This document shows positions 1-12,059 of a stretch of DNA of 64,000 nucleotides, in pieces. Positions within the stretch are counted from its first letter, which is position 1. Each line of letters begins with the position of its first letter. The translations under genes were made by a program, and so were the position numbers. Source of the DNA: Jackrogersella multiformis (taxonomy: Eukaryota; Ascomycota; Sordariomycetes; Xylariales; Hypoxylaceae); contig CADCXD010000001.1 of NCBI GenBank assembly GCA_902806575.1, positions 4,588,001 through 4,652,000 on the forward strand. The letters are read 5' to 3'. The notes below the pieces were generated by a model. It ran no database searches. It had not been told where the DNA came from and saw only the letters and a list, made by a program, of their open reading frames with translations.

Positions 1-1
1 C

Positions 2-1194
2 AAAAAGTTGCATCTCATCCTCGAAGATACCATACGGCGCAATCCCAACGTCCCTATTCCTGAACTGCTAGACCAGACATTTACCAACGTTGACGCACAA
101 CTCGAGAAGCTGCCTCTTAAGAACAGCGGCTGTACCGCAGCAATTGCCGTCTTGCGTTGGGAAGATCGAGTCCCTAGTTCGAACTCAGCCACCGGTTCTC
201 AGGCTATCGCCCCGGCGGCAGCTGCGGCTTCGAAAGCCGCGGATGCGTCAAAATCTAAAGAGAGCAAGTCTGAAAGTGATGGCCCCAATAATGCGATCCC
301 CGAATCAACCCACGCGAGATTGAAACCCACCGCGGTGCGCCAACGAGTTCTTTACACCGCAAACGTAGGTGATGCTCGCATCATCCTATGTAGGGCCGGT
401 AAAGCCCTGCGTCTTTCATACGACCACAAGGGCAGCGATGAGAATGAAGGAAAGCGCATTGCGAATGCCGGAGGCTTGATCCTCAATAACCGTGTGAATG
501 GAGTATTGGCTGTTACTCGCGCTCTCGGAGATACTTATATGAAAGATCTCGTGACAGGACACCCATACACCACCGAAACCGTTATCCAACCTGAAGTCGA
601 TGAATTTATTATTATCGCTTGCGATGGTGTAAGTTACCAACCCCCGACAGCCTCATTGGGAAACTCACACTGACACGTGCCTAGCTCTGGGATGTTTGCA
701 ATGACCAAGATGCAGTTGATCTCGTCCGTGACGAGCAGGATCCAGTGACTGCTTCTAAGAAACTTGTTGATCATGCTCTAGCTCGCTTTAGCACGGACAA
801 CTTGTCCTGCATGATCGTTCGATTCGACAAGACCGCCTTGCTTGAGCATCAAAACAACAAGGAGAACCCAATTGGCGTAGAAGGGGATAGCACCAGTGCA
901 AGCGGTAAAGTTAGCGAAGCCGACAAGATTGTGATCTCCACTAAACAAAAGATTGCCGAGGGCGATACTCCAGCTATCGGTGTATCGGCTAGCAACAGTG
1001 GCCGAGGTCATGATCTTCTACCTATTGATGGCGGAGACAGCTTCAAACCAACTATCATCGAAGGCCCGGTCGAGGAAGAGCCGACATCTTTAGATGACGG
1101 CGATGCGCCAGAAGTTACCACAGACGCGATACCGAATCCCGGCGGTTTGGTCACCCCTGAAGCCACGTCTCCGAATACTGCCGGACCCCCATAG
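2..1194 (+). CDS. PTC1: PP2C-type Ser/Thr protein phosphatase, Ptc1-like (5' partial)
   Basis: Metal-dependent PPM/PP2C phosphatase; Ptc1-type enzymes dephosphorylate MAP kinases such as those of the HOG pathway. The window starts inside the gene: the frame is open from base 2 with no true ATG, so the N-terminal third is missing. Two exons are seen, 2-628 and 685-1194, joined at a GTAAGT donor and a CCTAG acceptor in phase 0. The join recreates the family block ACDGLWDV. Other PP2C blocks are NVGDAR (metal-binding Asp), GVLAVTRALGD and the final DNLSCMIVRF. An Ala/Ser/Lys-rich insert near 180-330 sits inside the catalytic domain. After the domain comes a roughly 120-residue acidic, Pro/Glu/Thr-rich tail, which is usual in filamentous fungi. 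The family call is firm; the exact paralogue is inferred from the ACDGLWDV-DQDA pattern. Confidence 0.9.
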
Positions 1195-4100
1195 CACCGT
1201 GATCCCAGCTCTTGCATCATAGGATCGGTGTACAGCCTCTATCGTCTTTTCGTTGGCAGCCACCCATGTTTAACACGCATGGTGTTTTGGCATTTTTGTT
1301 ATTCGGTGGCGGCAAGTAGTAGTACTCCATTGTCTGGCATGATGTACATGATATATGTACAGATTCTTGGAGGTGAAGCCCGGGTAGCACATTGTACTGA
1401 AGCTAGTATAGCCCGTAAACTTTTGGTTGGTTCGGCTGGTCAGTTTATTTTTTTTGTCGAGACATATTAAGGGCTAGACGAAGGTCTAACCGGCTCAGGG
1501 AGTGAAGGCAACAAATGGGCCATAGAGCCTTGCCGGTGATGCTCGGTGTGCTTTGTATGGACTTAAGACAAGGTGTATGCTACGAAGCTCGCAAGCACAG
1601 CAATCAATGGAATTTTGGCAATGTGAGGCCGGAAGAAAATGTGAAAAGGTCACGAGAGGGTAGCGGCTCTGCTTATCTGCATATGCCGGGCCAATCCTAG
1701 GTGTCTTACCTTTGGCCACCGGCTCCCTGGCAACAGTAAGGGGCATATCCTAGCATTTGATTTACTCTCCCCCTTTAGTGTTTTCGATCACGAAACTTTG
1801 CTGTCCCAGGCGAATATATATATATAATTATTTGGCTCGTGTCTCGGCCAGGCCGGCCAGCTTGAAGTTTATTGCGTATGAGCTGGCACTGGCAAGGTAG
1901 CGAGGTACGTGAGTAAGCGTCACTGATCTCGTGATACTTAGTATCAGGGGAAGATTTGATAGAGTAGGAACGTAGGAGAGGTGTCTACTTTGGATAGGGG
2001 GAGACTTGCGTAGAGGGATTAAGTCATGGCTTGCTATCAAGAGGCATCTATTTATGCATAGGTATTATTTCTAATAACCATTGATGATCAACGGATGGAT
2101 GGATTCATGTTCGAACCCAACCTCCGCACAATGATATCTGGATCTCTTCTAGGATGTCTACTGCAGATTCGCAAGTTGACGTACGTAGTTTGAGAAGCAT
2201 CGCCAACGTGGTTGACAAATCCCTATCGCCATAATATCGTTGGATTGCTACGAATGGCTACCATTCCTAGATACGGCCCAACGCTTGGACGTAGCGTAGG
2301 CACAGTTGAATCCTAGACAGCCACAGCAAGCTGACGAATGGCGTGCTGACCTGCCTGTTCCAATCGTGGATGACGATGCGGGCACAGGGTCAAAGCGTTG
2401 GAAACTTCGAGACAGGTCATTGAGGAATACCTACCTTGCGAGAGATCTCCGCCCCGCCTTATACATAGCTATTCTTTACGTTTGGAATATTGTCGAGTAT
2501 GACGTTATACCTGCGGGCTGACGAGGTAGATTTTATATCGATGGATGAGATGAATTGCTCGTCTGATGATATTTATATATATGTAGGTAGCTAGGTAGCA
2601 TTGCCATCTTCAACTGATGCAATAGTCGCTTCCTCGGTCACTCTTCATCGTTTGCGAACATATATATCTACGGACATTTTGGTCGCCGATGCTCTCGTAT
2701 GCAGATGGGAGGGTTGCAACCTACGTGCCGGGCCCGCAGATGCGCGCTGCATGCAGGAGGAGGATTCGCCAGCCACTGATATGGATTGCGAACTGGCTTA
2801 TCTGAGGCCTGAAAATTATCGTCTTCACTTGTGTGCAAAAGGCCGGACTTGGAAAATCGGGAAAGGTGATATTTTTTTTTAATTTATTTAAATCTGCTGA
2901 ATTTTTTAAAGGGTTATCTAAAGAGGATCTCGTTATCTCAATTTTGGCCAGACGTGCCTGGTGCCTGATCAACAGAACCACATCGATGACTTGCAGGCAC
3001 ATGAGGGTTTTCGGTCGTCCGAATATGTACTACGTATGTATGTACTTACACTACATGATATGCAAGACATCCCATCCCCATCCATCCCATCTGTGAAGAT
3101 GAATGTTTTTCACAGATGAATGTTTACCTAATGGTATGGGTCGTTCCGACTTGCGACGATGTTACCTTATAATGGGCTAGTATTACATATCTGTATATCT
3201 AGCTAGGGATATGTCCAATATGAAATATGGAATGAGTATGATGTTATTGGGTTTCTGGTTGACATAATAGAGTCGAGTATGGAATAGGGGAATCAATAAA
3301 TCTGTCTTCCACCTGCCTGCCCTCAATAACCCCCGTTTTGCTGTACCTTTAGGCAATGTGGGTACCTCTGGTAGGTATCGGAAATACCGAGTTAAGCTGC
3401 ATTTTCATTTACACCGCAAGAGCGGATTGGCTACTTTTTAGGTACCTAGGTATCTAAGCATTTAGGTCCCGTTTTGAAGATTGCGCATGGCCTATGCGCC
3501 CGGCCGTGGCGGGGCTCATGCCTGGGTACCTTCCGAAGCTCGAAATTTGGAAAGAACTGAAGGAATTGGAAGTCTTGGAAAGGGCTACAAGGTTGTGGCC
3601 TCCACTTACCATTTTGCATTCCATTTTGCAATATGGATACAAATACACTAATGCAAGGTGGTGAAGATTAGCGGCTTTTCGCTGTTACAGACTTGCATAA
3701 TCTTGGCCGAAATCTCGAACCGTTAAATTCATACGATACTTCGTTCCAGCAGCCAGCCAGGAATCGGCTTCCCATTTTAAGACATCTTTGCCTACGCGGC
3801 AAGGTAAACCTTTCCTAGATTTACTTTAAGCCCAACTAAGGAAATTCTTCAAGATATTCTAGACTTTCAATTGGAATGAGATGAGCTGAAGATGGTGTAT
3901 TAAAAAAACCGTAAAGCAATACATATATGTACATAGGTACCTTATAGATACCTTGTACTACGTAGTATCTACCACACGAGGCTCACTTTGGACAGGCTAA
4001 TCTCTTGTTAGACACCTCCATTGCCTAAGGTAGATACTACGTAGATACCTAGATACTTAGGTACACACTTTTGATACCCGTCCCCTTTTTTTTAATCTTC

Positions 4101-5173
4101 TCTTTCCCATTTCTTAGATTTAGCTAGGGATACTGGAACCAACCATTGGCTGATGTTTAAACTCACTACGTACCACAAATTCCACCCCGTAGAATAATTC
4201 TTGATTAATTCTTTACTAAGTCATATTCATATTTTCATCTCTTTCGATTCTCATCAACCCCTTTCATCGGTGTACATAGATAGAACTGAAGGTAGGAGAT
4301 AGGCCTCCTATTATTCTATTCTATCAATTCCATTATAGTCGCTCTTTTAATCCCTCTTCTCCCTTCGCCACTTATCTATAGGTACCTAACTACCTAGGTA
4401 GCCTAGGGTATACTTATACATACCTACATACATACCTACTTAGACATCTGTACGAGCTTTGGCGATCCGATTATACTCCTTAGCTGACTTGGCTCACTCC
4501 TTTTCAAACAGGTCACTCACTTTCTTAAAATCTCTTCTCTTTTGCTGCCGCCGTTGTCGATAACGTCTCCCGCGGCGTGCTGTCGTACTTCAGAAGACTC
4601 AAAAGTTGTAGATATCTCACTAGCGCTCGGACTTCTACATACCGGGCACCACCCCTTGATCCCTGATCTGTCTACATCCCCTAGGTAATATATGAAGTAG
4701 TTAGGTTAGTTTAACTTGGCTACGGCATTACCTCTATTATCCTTCAACCCCTTATCAAAATTTCCCGCCCCTGGTCGAACCCCATACTACTATCCCGCCT
4801 TTTCTCGTTTCGGCTGCTTCAAACTTTCCTTCACCAGCGAAAAGGAAGCGTTTCGTGCCATGCGTATGCGTATATTCCTCAGCATCACGTTTTGGTAAAA
4901 AAGGGAAAAAAACAAGAAATTCGTAAATCCTTCATCGCCGGCGAATGGTATTGGCTCAATGTCGAACCAGTCTGCCGGTCCTTTGAATTGGCTCTGGCTC
5001 TGGTTCTGGTCGACAACCATTCCGATCCTTCTTATTTTCTAACTACCAATTGGCGCGTTGTAAATCAACCAAACCTTTCAACGCCCGAAAATACAATTTC
5101 GAAGATCCAATCGCGACCTTCCAAATTCTGCTAGGTTATTCGTCGCCGGGGACGACGTTTTCCTAGAATAATA
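1195..5173. other. Intergenic region, 4.0 kb, no gene seen
   Basis: Only short open frames without family resemblance. The stretch is AT-richer than the flanking genes and carries many copies of the TACCTAGGTA-like motif (for example near 3440, 4050 and 4380-4410). The last ~900 bases, rich in C/T tracts (4080-4380), look like promoter and 5' leader of the ADF-H gene at 5174. Confidence 0.6.
3958..4044. repeat. 16-bp perfect inverted repeat with 55-bp spacer
   Basis: The arm CTACGTAGTATCTACC at 3958-3973 is exactly repeated in reverse complement as GGTAGATACTACGTAG at 4029-4044. The arms contain the shorter palindrome CTACGTAG. It could form a cruciform or be the end pair of a very short MITE-like remnant; no target-site duplication is obvious. 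Confidence 0.7.
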
Positions 5174-8100
5174 ATGTCGTTGAATGGATTGGACGACGCA
5201 AAGGTCATAGAGGCGCACGAAGCCGCCGCCAGCGAGCCCGGAGGATGGTATGAAGCATTTTCTTTCTTTTTAGTTATTCACTAATTCCTATCCAATTTTT
5301 AATGGCTCTATAATAATTGCGCCGTTAAATACATCGTCATTAATAACTGAGATGTCATTTCTATTCTCGTTCAATATTTTATTCGCTTATGAGTTTGCGC
5401 CGCTGACTCGGTTTTGGTATAAAATAGGTTCCTTCTCAAATATGCGAACCGTGACGAAATAGAGCTTTTTGGTCGCGGAAATGGTGGCATCGTCGATATC
5501 CGTGGCGCAATCGCGAAATACGACGAGGTATCGCCATTATACGGGTTCTTGAGGTACAGGCGGAGGAATGTTGTATTGAAATATCAACCTGATGACTGTT
5601 CGAGGCTTGTTCAAGGTGAGCAATATTAATCTTAGTTTTCTAGGTTCTTTGTTGTTTTCTATGTCATTAGGTTGACTGCTGGGGGAACAAACACTCGGAG
5701 GCATAGCGAATTTTGCTAATCTGGCATGAATTCTGTCATAGCTCGTGCAGCAGTACATTTCAACGCAGTCTGCGAACGATTCTCACCATACGATACCACA
5801 TTCGAAATTTCGGTGGCGAAAGATCTAAAGGATAGTAAGCTTTCTGCAGCCTGCTCATTGCATACTGCATCGGATTCAGCATCGTCATCCTCGAGTTCGT
5901 TACGCCGGCGAAGATTGAATGAGATAGCTGAGGAGGAGGAGGAAGAAGAAAGAGAAAGGAAGAGGCAATCTACTGTCCCCGAGGAAGACAGACGCGCGTC
6001 TGGGTACTCAACTGCCCGCCCAATATCGCCCGAACGACCTACAGTCCTTGACCGTCAGCAAATATCTGCTCCTCAAGATACCAATTTTGCCTCGACAACC
6101 AACGTCCCAGAATTTACAGGAGCTGATAGACCGACATCAGCTACCAAATCCGAAGCTGCTCATCGTTTATCATCACAGTCGACGCGTCCTGATTTGTACA
6201 GCTACTCAACATACACCTATGGTAAACCGAAGGTAAAGCTTGGGCCACGACCATCCTTAGATGTAAACAAGAGACCAGTGACAGCAGGAAATTTCCGCCC
6301 CATCGCAGCCCTGCCAGCGGGTTTCAAGTTTTTGTCCAAGGGGAATAAAAAAAGAAACTCACAGGATTTGGAACATATCGAGAAGGTAGCAGAGATGAAG
6401 CCAGACACTGTCGATGAATCTCTCGATGCGTCTCCCGAGGCATCTATTCCCATCCCTGGAGTTCCAGAAGATACAGGCCATTCATTCCCGCAACGACCTG
6501 CTACGAGTTCGGGAGCTTCTATAAAATCTAACGCTCAGTCGCTAGCCCCGTTGCAGACAAAGGATGCAAAGATGACACCCGAGAAGGCTCGACTTATGAA
6601 GGCCATGAAACTGAGAGAAAAGAAAAAGATGAGCTCCACAGTACCCGAACAAGTTGCAACGTCGGACAACGATGGGGCGACGGCAGGGGGCGAGGCGGAA
6701 CCCAAGGATTCCCTACGCACTAGGGGTAATGCTACTCACCGCACAGTCTCACACGCAGATTCTGGTATTGCCATCGACCCGCCCACTCCAATGACGATCA
6801 ACACTGAAGACACGTCAGACTCCCACCCAAACTCTCCGACAGCTGGAACATCATCAGAAATAGGGGTCTCTACAAAGGCATCGTCCCTATCTGAATCAAC
6901 AGACGAGACTGTCCAAGCAACGAAAGACATAATTGAAGAGGTTGGCGGAGTGGCATCTCAAAGGAATCATAAAGATCTTTCAGCATTGCAAGATGTTGTA
7001 AGCACCACTCCGGAAGACAAGTCAGAAGAGGTCAAAGGATCGCGAGCTATCTTGCAGGGTGTCGACGTGTCAGAAGTTGGAAATACCACACTCGTTGAAG
7101 AATCTCATAAATTTCCAACCTCCGACCGCCGTTCACAAGCATTAGAGCCCGCGATCCGAGAATCCATAGTGGTGGATAATCCGATCGACATCACCTTACC
7201 GACTCGAGAAGGTACACAGCAACCTACAAGCGAAGAGGAGATACCGAAGTCGCCTTGGGGCTTGCCCGTTTCGAGGTTTTCATCTAACGAGCCTCGATCT
7301 CCGACCTCGCCGACAGCTAGCAACCTGAAGTCGAAGTTCTCCATACCGAGAATTGCTCTTCCAGAGCCTGTTCCCTCCCTGCCGGACACATCCCAAGTAC
7401 CGTCCACGGAAGATCAAGATCGAGACCGGACCGGACGCGAATCATCACCTAATACAAAGCCAGGGATTGGGCTTCCTGCCCAGAAATCTGCTACGAGGAG
7501 CAAGGCTTCCGTCGGGCTCATTCGAACTGATTTGACAAAGACCACGCCTAATTCTGAAGCTTCCGATCCTCTCCTTGACGATGAGTTGATGGATGAGCTC
7601 CAATCAGCAACAGTTCAAGAGGCCAAGCCTATGTTCGTATCTAAATCGCCTATCACTCCCGTCTTTCCCAATTCGAATCCCATTAGTCAAGCCGCACCAC
7701 CACCTCGAACGGTTTCAAACCCATTGCGTGGTCCCCTTCTCGCGCCAAGTGACGTAACTAAGAGCAGCGCCAGAAGTGTCTCAGCAGGTGGTGCCGCCTT
7801 CCTACATAATATAACCCGACAACCCTCCAGCGCCGGTATGCAGTCCAAGAAGAACAATATTGGGTCGAGTATTTCCCAAAGGATTAAGGCTTTGGAGAAG
7901 CTCTCGAGCGTTCCCGGGGGTGAAGATGTTCGTCCTAGAACGGCGACGCCAGCTTCGACTTTCTTTGGTGTTCGTAAGCAGAGCATCAATGAGCTGTCGA
8001 GGTCTCATTCCGTAATGGAGCGTGCGGATCCCGTGTCCCGGCATGTCACACCCGAACGCTCTAGAGAAGGGACTCCCGAGAGTCCTAAGGTTTTAGATCG

Positions 8101-9330
8101 TAGAGAGAGATCTCTCTCGGTTGCTAGCAGACTTAGCATGTTTGAAATGCAACCGCCGAGTTCGTCTCATGGACGGCCTGACTCCATCCAGGTTACCGCA
8201 AGGATCATCCGCGATCCTAGTCAGAATAGCCTAGGGAAACCCGAGCCGAAACTGAGTCCCGGCGACTATCCTCAACTTGATCTGAAGCAGTCCCCGCTAG
8301 TGGTCGATTTACAGAGAGCAGAGCAGTCCCAACCTGCCCCCGAACCAGAGCAAGTTCCATTAGCTACGACTGCTAAGGAGACAATTCAGGAGAGGCGTGA
8401 TAAAAAGGCCAACTCCGATGGCGAGAAGAAGAAACGTCGACGCTCCTCGATGAGTATAGTTAAGGACTTCATTAAGGACCGGCGGGCGTCAATTGTCAGC
8501 AAGTCAACTGATAACTTGACAGTCATGTCCCCGAACGGAATCATGTCCCCAAACGGAATCAAATCTCCAACCAGGCCGCCCTCGTCTCACCATAATTCTA
8601 GCAGTTTCGTACGACGCTTGTCAATTTCGAGCCGTCGCTCCTCGATATCTCGTGATCCGGACACTTTGGCATCCACGCCTTCTGTCACATCAACCGCCGT
8701 CCTTAGCGATAGTGGTTCTGAGAATGACAAAAACTCGAGCGATAAGAAGTCTAACAAACGGGCGTCTCGATTTATGAGGCGTCTATCTAACTCGCTTAGT
8801 GGCAACCGCAAGAATTCGAGCCCACACATCTCCCCGACCGTCACCGAAGAAGACGCAGATCAGCTCGCCGCTGCCTCCGTGACCGATGCCTCCGTTTCTT
8901 CGCAGCAGCCAGCTGTCGTGGCATATATGGGAGACGTGAATGTACAATTCCCGGATAATCTGCTGTGGAAGCGCCGTAGTATGTGCCTAGACACTTTAGG
9001 TTTCCTTTTCCTCAGTGCCGTCCAAGGCGTTTCAACGGGTGGAAAGGATAAGGCTGCCGGCGTGGGCCTCAAGCGTTATCACTTGAGTGATTTCCGCGCA
9101 CCTTACATCCCTGATGTTGAGATCCAGGAGTTGCCCAACAGCGTCGTCTTGGATCTGTTGGAGGGTTCTTGTCTACAGATTGCCTGTGAAGACAGGGCCG
9201 GTCAGCTGAGCGTGCTACACAGTAAGTTATGCAAACTTCATTTCATTCCTTTTTCATCCTATGTTAGACCATCTACTGACATTGACCTGCAGCTCTTCAA
9301 GATGCGCACCAAAGCCACAACTCCTTTTAG
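5174..9330 (+). CDS. ADF-H (cofilin/drebrin-type) domain protein with long disordered region
   Basis: Predicted actin-binding protein of about 1259 residues. Exons: 5174-5247, 5428-5615, 5742-9221, 9293-9330; donors GTATGA, GTGAGC, GTAAGT; acceptors ATAG, ATAG, GCAG; phases agree at each join. Residues 1 to about 130 form an ADF-homology fold: the opening MSLNGLDDAKVIEAHEAA, then GGWFLLKYANRDEIELFG and FLRYRRRNVVLKYQPDD, as in Abp1/coactosin-type domains. A very acidic Glu/Arg stretch follows (5930-5970). About 900 residues of Ser/Pro/Thr/Lys-rich disordered sequence come next, with basic SRRSS and KKKRRRSS clusters and a short duplicated MSPNGI unit. The last ~120 residues are conserved-looking (AYMGDVNVQFPDNLLWKRR, then FRAPYIPDVEIQELPNSVVLD), possibly a PH-like module. 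The likely role is in cortical actin patches, by family inference only. The start is fixed by the ADF-H N-terminus. Confidence 0.85.
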
Positions 9331-10451
9331 ACAACAGGCTCTCGAGATCGTTATTTTCCCACGACGATTGATCCGCTTCCAAATGCCCAAAGTTTCCTTG
9401 ATTACGACAGATACCCAAGCCTCATTTTATCATTGTATCGATAAAACGCATTCACTGCATTTCCTTTTGTACCCTCAGATTTATACAGTCTGACGACGCC
9501 CCCTTTTTTCATTCCGGCAGCAAATCGCCGCAACTACCTACTTTCACATCCCATGAAGTCTTATACAGCCTGTGGGGAGAAGTGGTTATACTTGATTAGT
9601 AACACCTTCTGAGTTTTTGTATCTTGACATTTTCTATTCTGCACGCCTCCGCGGTAAAATGATACCAGCTGTCTGAAGAGATATCGTGGGGAGGTTTGCT
9701 GTATTTTCTTGTATCTCACCGATAGTGAAAGGGTGTTGATACTTGTTATTCCACGATCTTGAGACTAGAAGGGAACTTCACGGAGAATGATGGATAGGAG
9801 ACTAAAAGGAGTTGGTCTCCAGTGCTTCCTGTACATAGCAATAGCATCGGCACGCTCACGAAGCTTGCACTGTAGCTATAAAAAAAAAACCAAGTATTGG
9901 AGACTATGATGTAAAGGCTCACCTGTTTGGCTGGCATGATACGTAGCACGTTGCCATTGGGGTCTCGAGGACGGTGCGACGGTGTGATTACATATCTACA
10001 ATCAGGCCGTGCCATGTCTTTGTCTGTAATACATAATACGTAATGACCTAATATCCATGTTATGAACCATCTATTGTCTGGAAAATGAATGAATCAATGC
10101 CATTGACGAAAAAAACAAGGCGACAATGAATTTGATGGTTGTTTGATAACGCAACGAGCCTCGTCGTCTCGCTGCCCAATAGAATAAGTACCGCTCTCGA
10201 GGCCCAACCGCAATTTTAATATACCACGCGCAGCAAGTTTCGTTTCTCACTACCGACCAAGTCAATAAGAATTTATTTTCATAAAAGATTTAAAAATTTT
10301 TGAGTCTATCAAAATCAAGGTCGAGATTGAGAAACAAATCATACGTAGCCGCTCGCGAGCAAGAGCAAGAGCAAGAGTCATAGTAAGAGTGAGCGCAAAA
10401 TAGCATCGTTCGCACAAGCTACACCACGACGTCATAGCGGACTACTCCGAA
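9331..10451. other. Intergenic region, 1.1 kb
   Basis: 3' flank of the ADF-H gene and upstream part of the low-complexity locus. No gene recognised. A simple (AAGAGC)n-like tract lies near 10355-10385. Confidence 0.6.
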
Positions 10452-10970
10452 ATGATGATGACGATGACAACGACGATGATGTCGGGGCTCGCGCTGCGCG
10501 ACGCCCGATCCTCAGACACAAGCACAAGCACAAACAAAAACACAAATACAGCCTCAGACACAACCTCAGCTACAACTACAACTACAACCACAGTTCAAGA
10601 CACGCAGCCGACGACCCCTGTCGCCACCCTCGCCAGACACAAGAGCATATTGCGCAAGAGCCAGAGCCCAGACGGGACGGCGAGCGCGAGCGCCGGCGAG
10701 AAGAAGAAGAAGGGCATCAGCTTCCGAGAGGTGCTCGCGCGCGACGGCGCCGGCGTCGAGGTCCCGGCTACGACGAGGCCCCGCGGCGAGTGGCTCCGGC
10801 TCGTGGGCGAGCGCAGGGGCGCGGGCTTGATCGAGGTGTTTAGGGCGTGGGAGAGGGAGAGGGAAAGGGAAAGGGAGAGGGAGGGTGCGGATAAGAGTAA
10901 GAGTGAGAGTGGAGTGGTGAGGGGGAGAGGGAGGCAGGTCGTCTTGTATGATGGGGAGTGGGAGCGATGA
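10452..10970 (+). CDS. Hypothetical low-complexity protein (Thr-rich N-terminus, Arg/Glu repeats)
   Basis: Open frame of 172 codons starting at an ATG cluster. No family recognised. It opens with Met/Thr-rich then Ser/Thr/Asn-rich simple sequence. The middle (about residues 60-125) looks more like real protein: KSILRKSQSPDG, KKKKGISFREVLARDG and GEWLRLVGERRGAGLIEVF, with GC-rich third positions like genuine genes nearby. It ends in an Arg-Glu dipeptide run and a basic tail. Strongly acidic reading continues downstream, but in other frames (10950-11440), so the gene may be longer with unseen introns, or decayed. It may equally be simple-sequence DNA that happens to stay open. Confidence 0.35.
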   Translation: MMMTMTTTMMSGLALRDARSSDTSTSTNKNTNTASDTTSATTTTTTTVQDTQPTTPVATLARHKSILRKSQSPDGTASASAGEKKKKGISFREVLARDGAGVEVPATTRPRGEWLRLVGERRGAGLIEVFRAWEREREREREREGADKSKSESGVVRGRGRQVVLYDGEWER

Positions 10971-11445
10971 TGAGACCGAGATTGAGAGCGGAGGAGAACG
11001 GAGGAGGAGGATAGTAGTGGTGATGATGGCGATGATGATAGTAACGGTGAAAGAGACGACGAGAGCGGATTGAGGTCGGAGCGATGGAGAGGACGAGGAG
11101 TTCGATGATGCGGGAGAGACGGGCGTCGAGATCGTGTTCGAGAGCTCGAAAGATGACGAGGATGGCGGTGATCGTCATGGGGATGATGATGATGACGACG
11201 ACGACGACGACGGTGATGATGACCAATACGAAGAAGAAGACGACAACGAGGATGGTGACGATGGTGATGCCGATGGTGATGCCAATGGTGATGCCAATGG
11301 TGATGCCGGTGAGGATGCCGATGAGGCCGATGGCAACGACGATGGCGGCAATGACAACGAGAATGGCGAACGCGAAAAAACCCCGAGTGATTATAAGGAC
11401 AGCATGGCTGTCGCCAGAGCACACCTTGCGTCAGAACTCCGCTGA
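10950..11445 (+). other. Acidic low-complexity tract readable in shifting frames
   Basis: GAN-rich DNA. Asp/Glu/Ser-rich reading appears in one frame at about 10955-11010 (GSDDETEIESGGE), in a second at about 11000-11060 (EEEDSSGDDGDDDSNGE), and in a third from about 11080 to 11445 (SDGEDEEFDDAGETGVEIVF, then a long Asp run). The third stretch ends at a stop at 11443-11445. No clean splice sites were found to join them. Either a disordered acidic protein broken by indels, or a coding-like simple repeat. Confidence 0.3.
11251..11332 (+). repeat. 12-bp minisatellite (GATGGTGATGCC-like)
   Basis: Imperfect tandem copies of a 12-base unit GATGGTGATGCC with the variant AATGGTGATGCC, degrading at the 3' end. 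In the acidic frame it encodes repeats of DGDA/NGDA. Confidence 0.8.
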
Positions 11446-12059
11446 GAAAAAGGTGAGTACTCCTATCTTCACCTATTCTCGTGAATTCAACTGTATTGTA
11501 AAATTGAAGTTATTATTGACATTTAGATCCCGTAGCCAGTGCGAGCACACAGCAACGGACTTTCACATGACATTGTGCTTAGAGTATACTCGATCTTGGT
11601 ATGTGTCTTTTCCCTTTGCCTCTTAACTTGAGTTTTGTTTTATGGGATATTTCCGTGATACTATCTCCAGGGCTTCGTCTAACGCTTTAGTTACAGGTCG
11701 ACCGCGTAACTCTGTGCTAGCCTTCCCATCGGAACACCAGCGGTCTCAAGAGACCTTGCTTAGCAGAATAGTATTCGTTGCTTGCTGCCTATATCCACCC
11801 CCGTGAGCCTTTCTTCTTGAGTAACTACGACTATGTCTTGCTAATTCCCTGAGTCAGGGCTTCCTTGTTGTCATATAACAGATGGTGCTGTTATTTTCTT
11901 AATCAGATCGTCGACATTCCCGTCTTGACGAATAGTAAATTCCTTGCGAACCCCGGCAGTTAATCCCATTATCACCATCCGCAGCTCTGTGCGGTCGTCG
12001 TTCCATGACGACAAATTCCTTCTATATCTCGACCGCATAGGGATGGCTCCGTTCCCGTC
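11446..12059. other. Intergenic region, 0.6 kb
   Basis: No gene recognised. An open frame on the minus strand (to about 11871) continues from the transcription-factor relic but has no family motifs here. Confidence 0.5.

Noticed and set aside
10595..11424. Two long minus-strand frames rich in His/Arg or Ile/Val
   Set aside because: Reverse readings of GAN repeats; pure low complexity without any motif.
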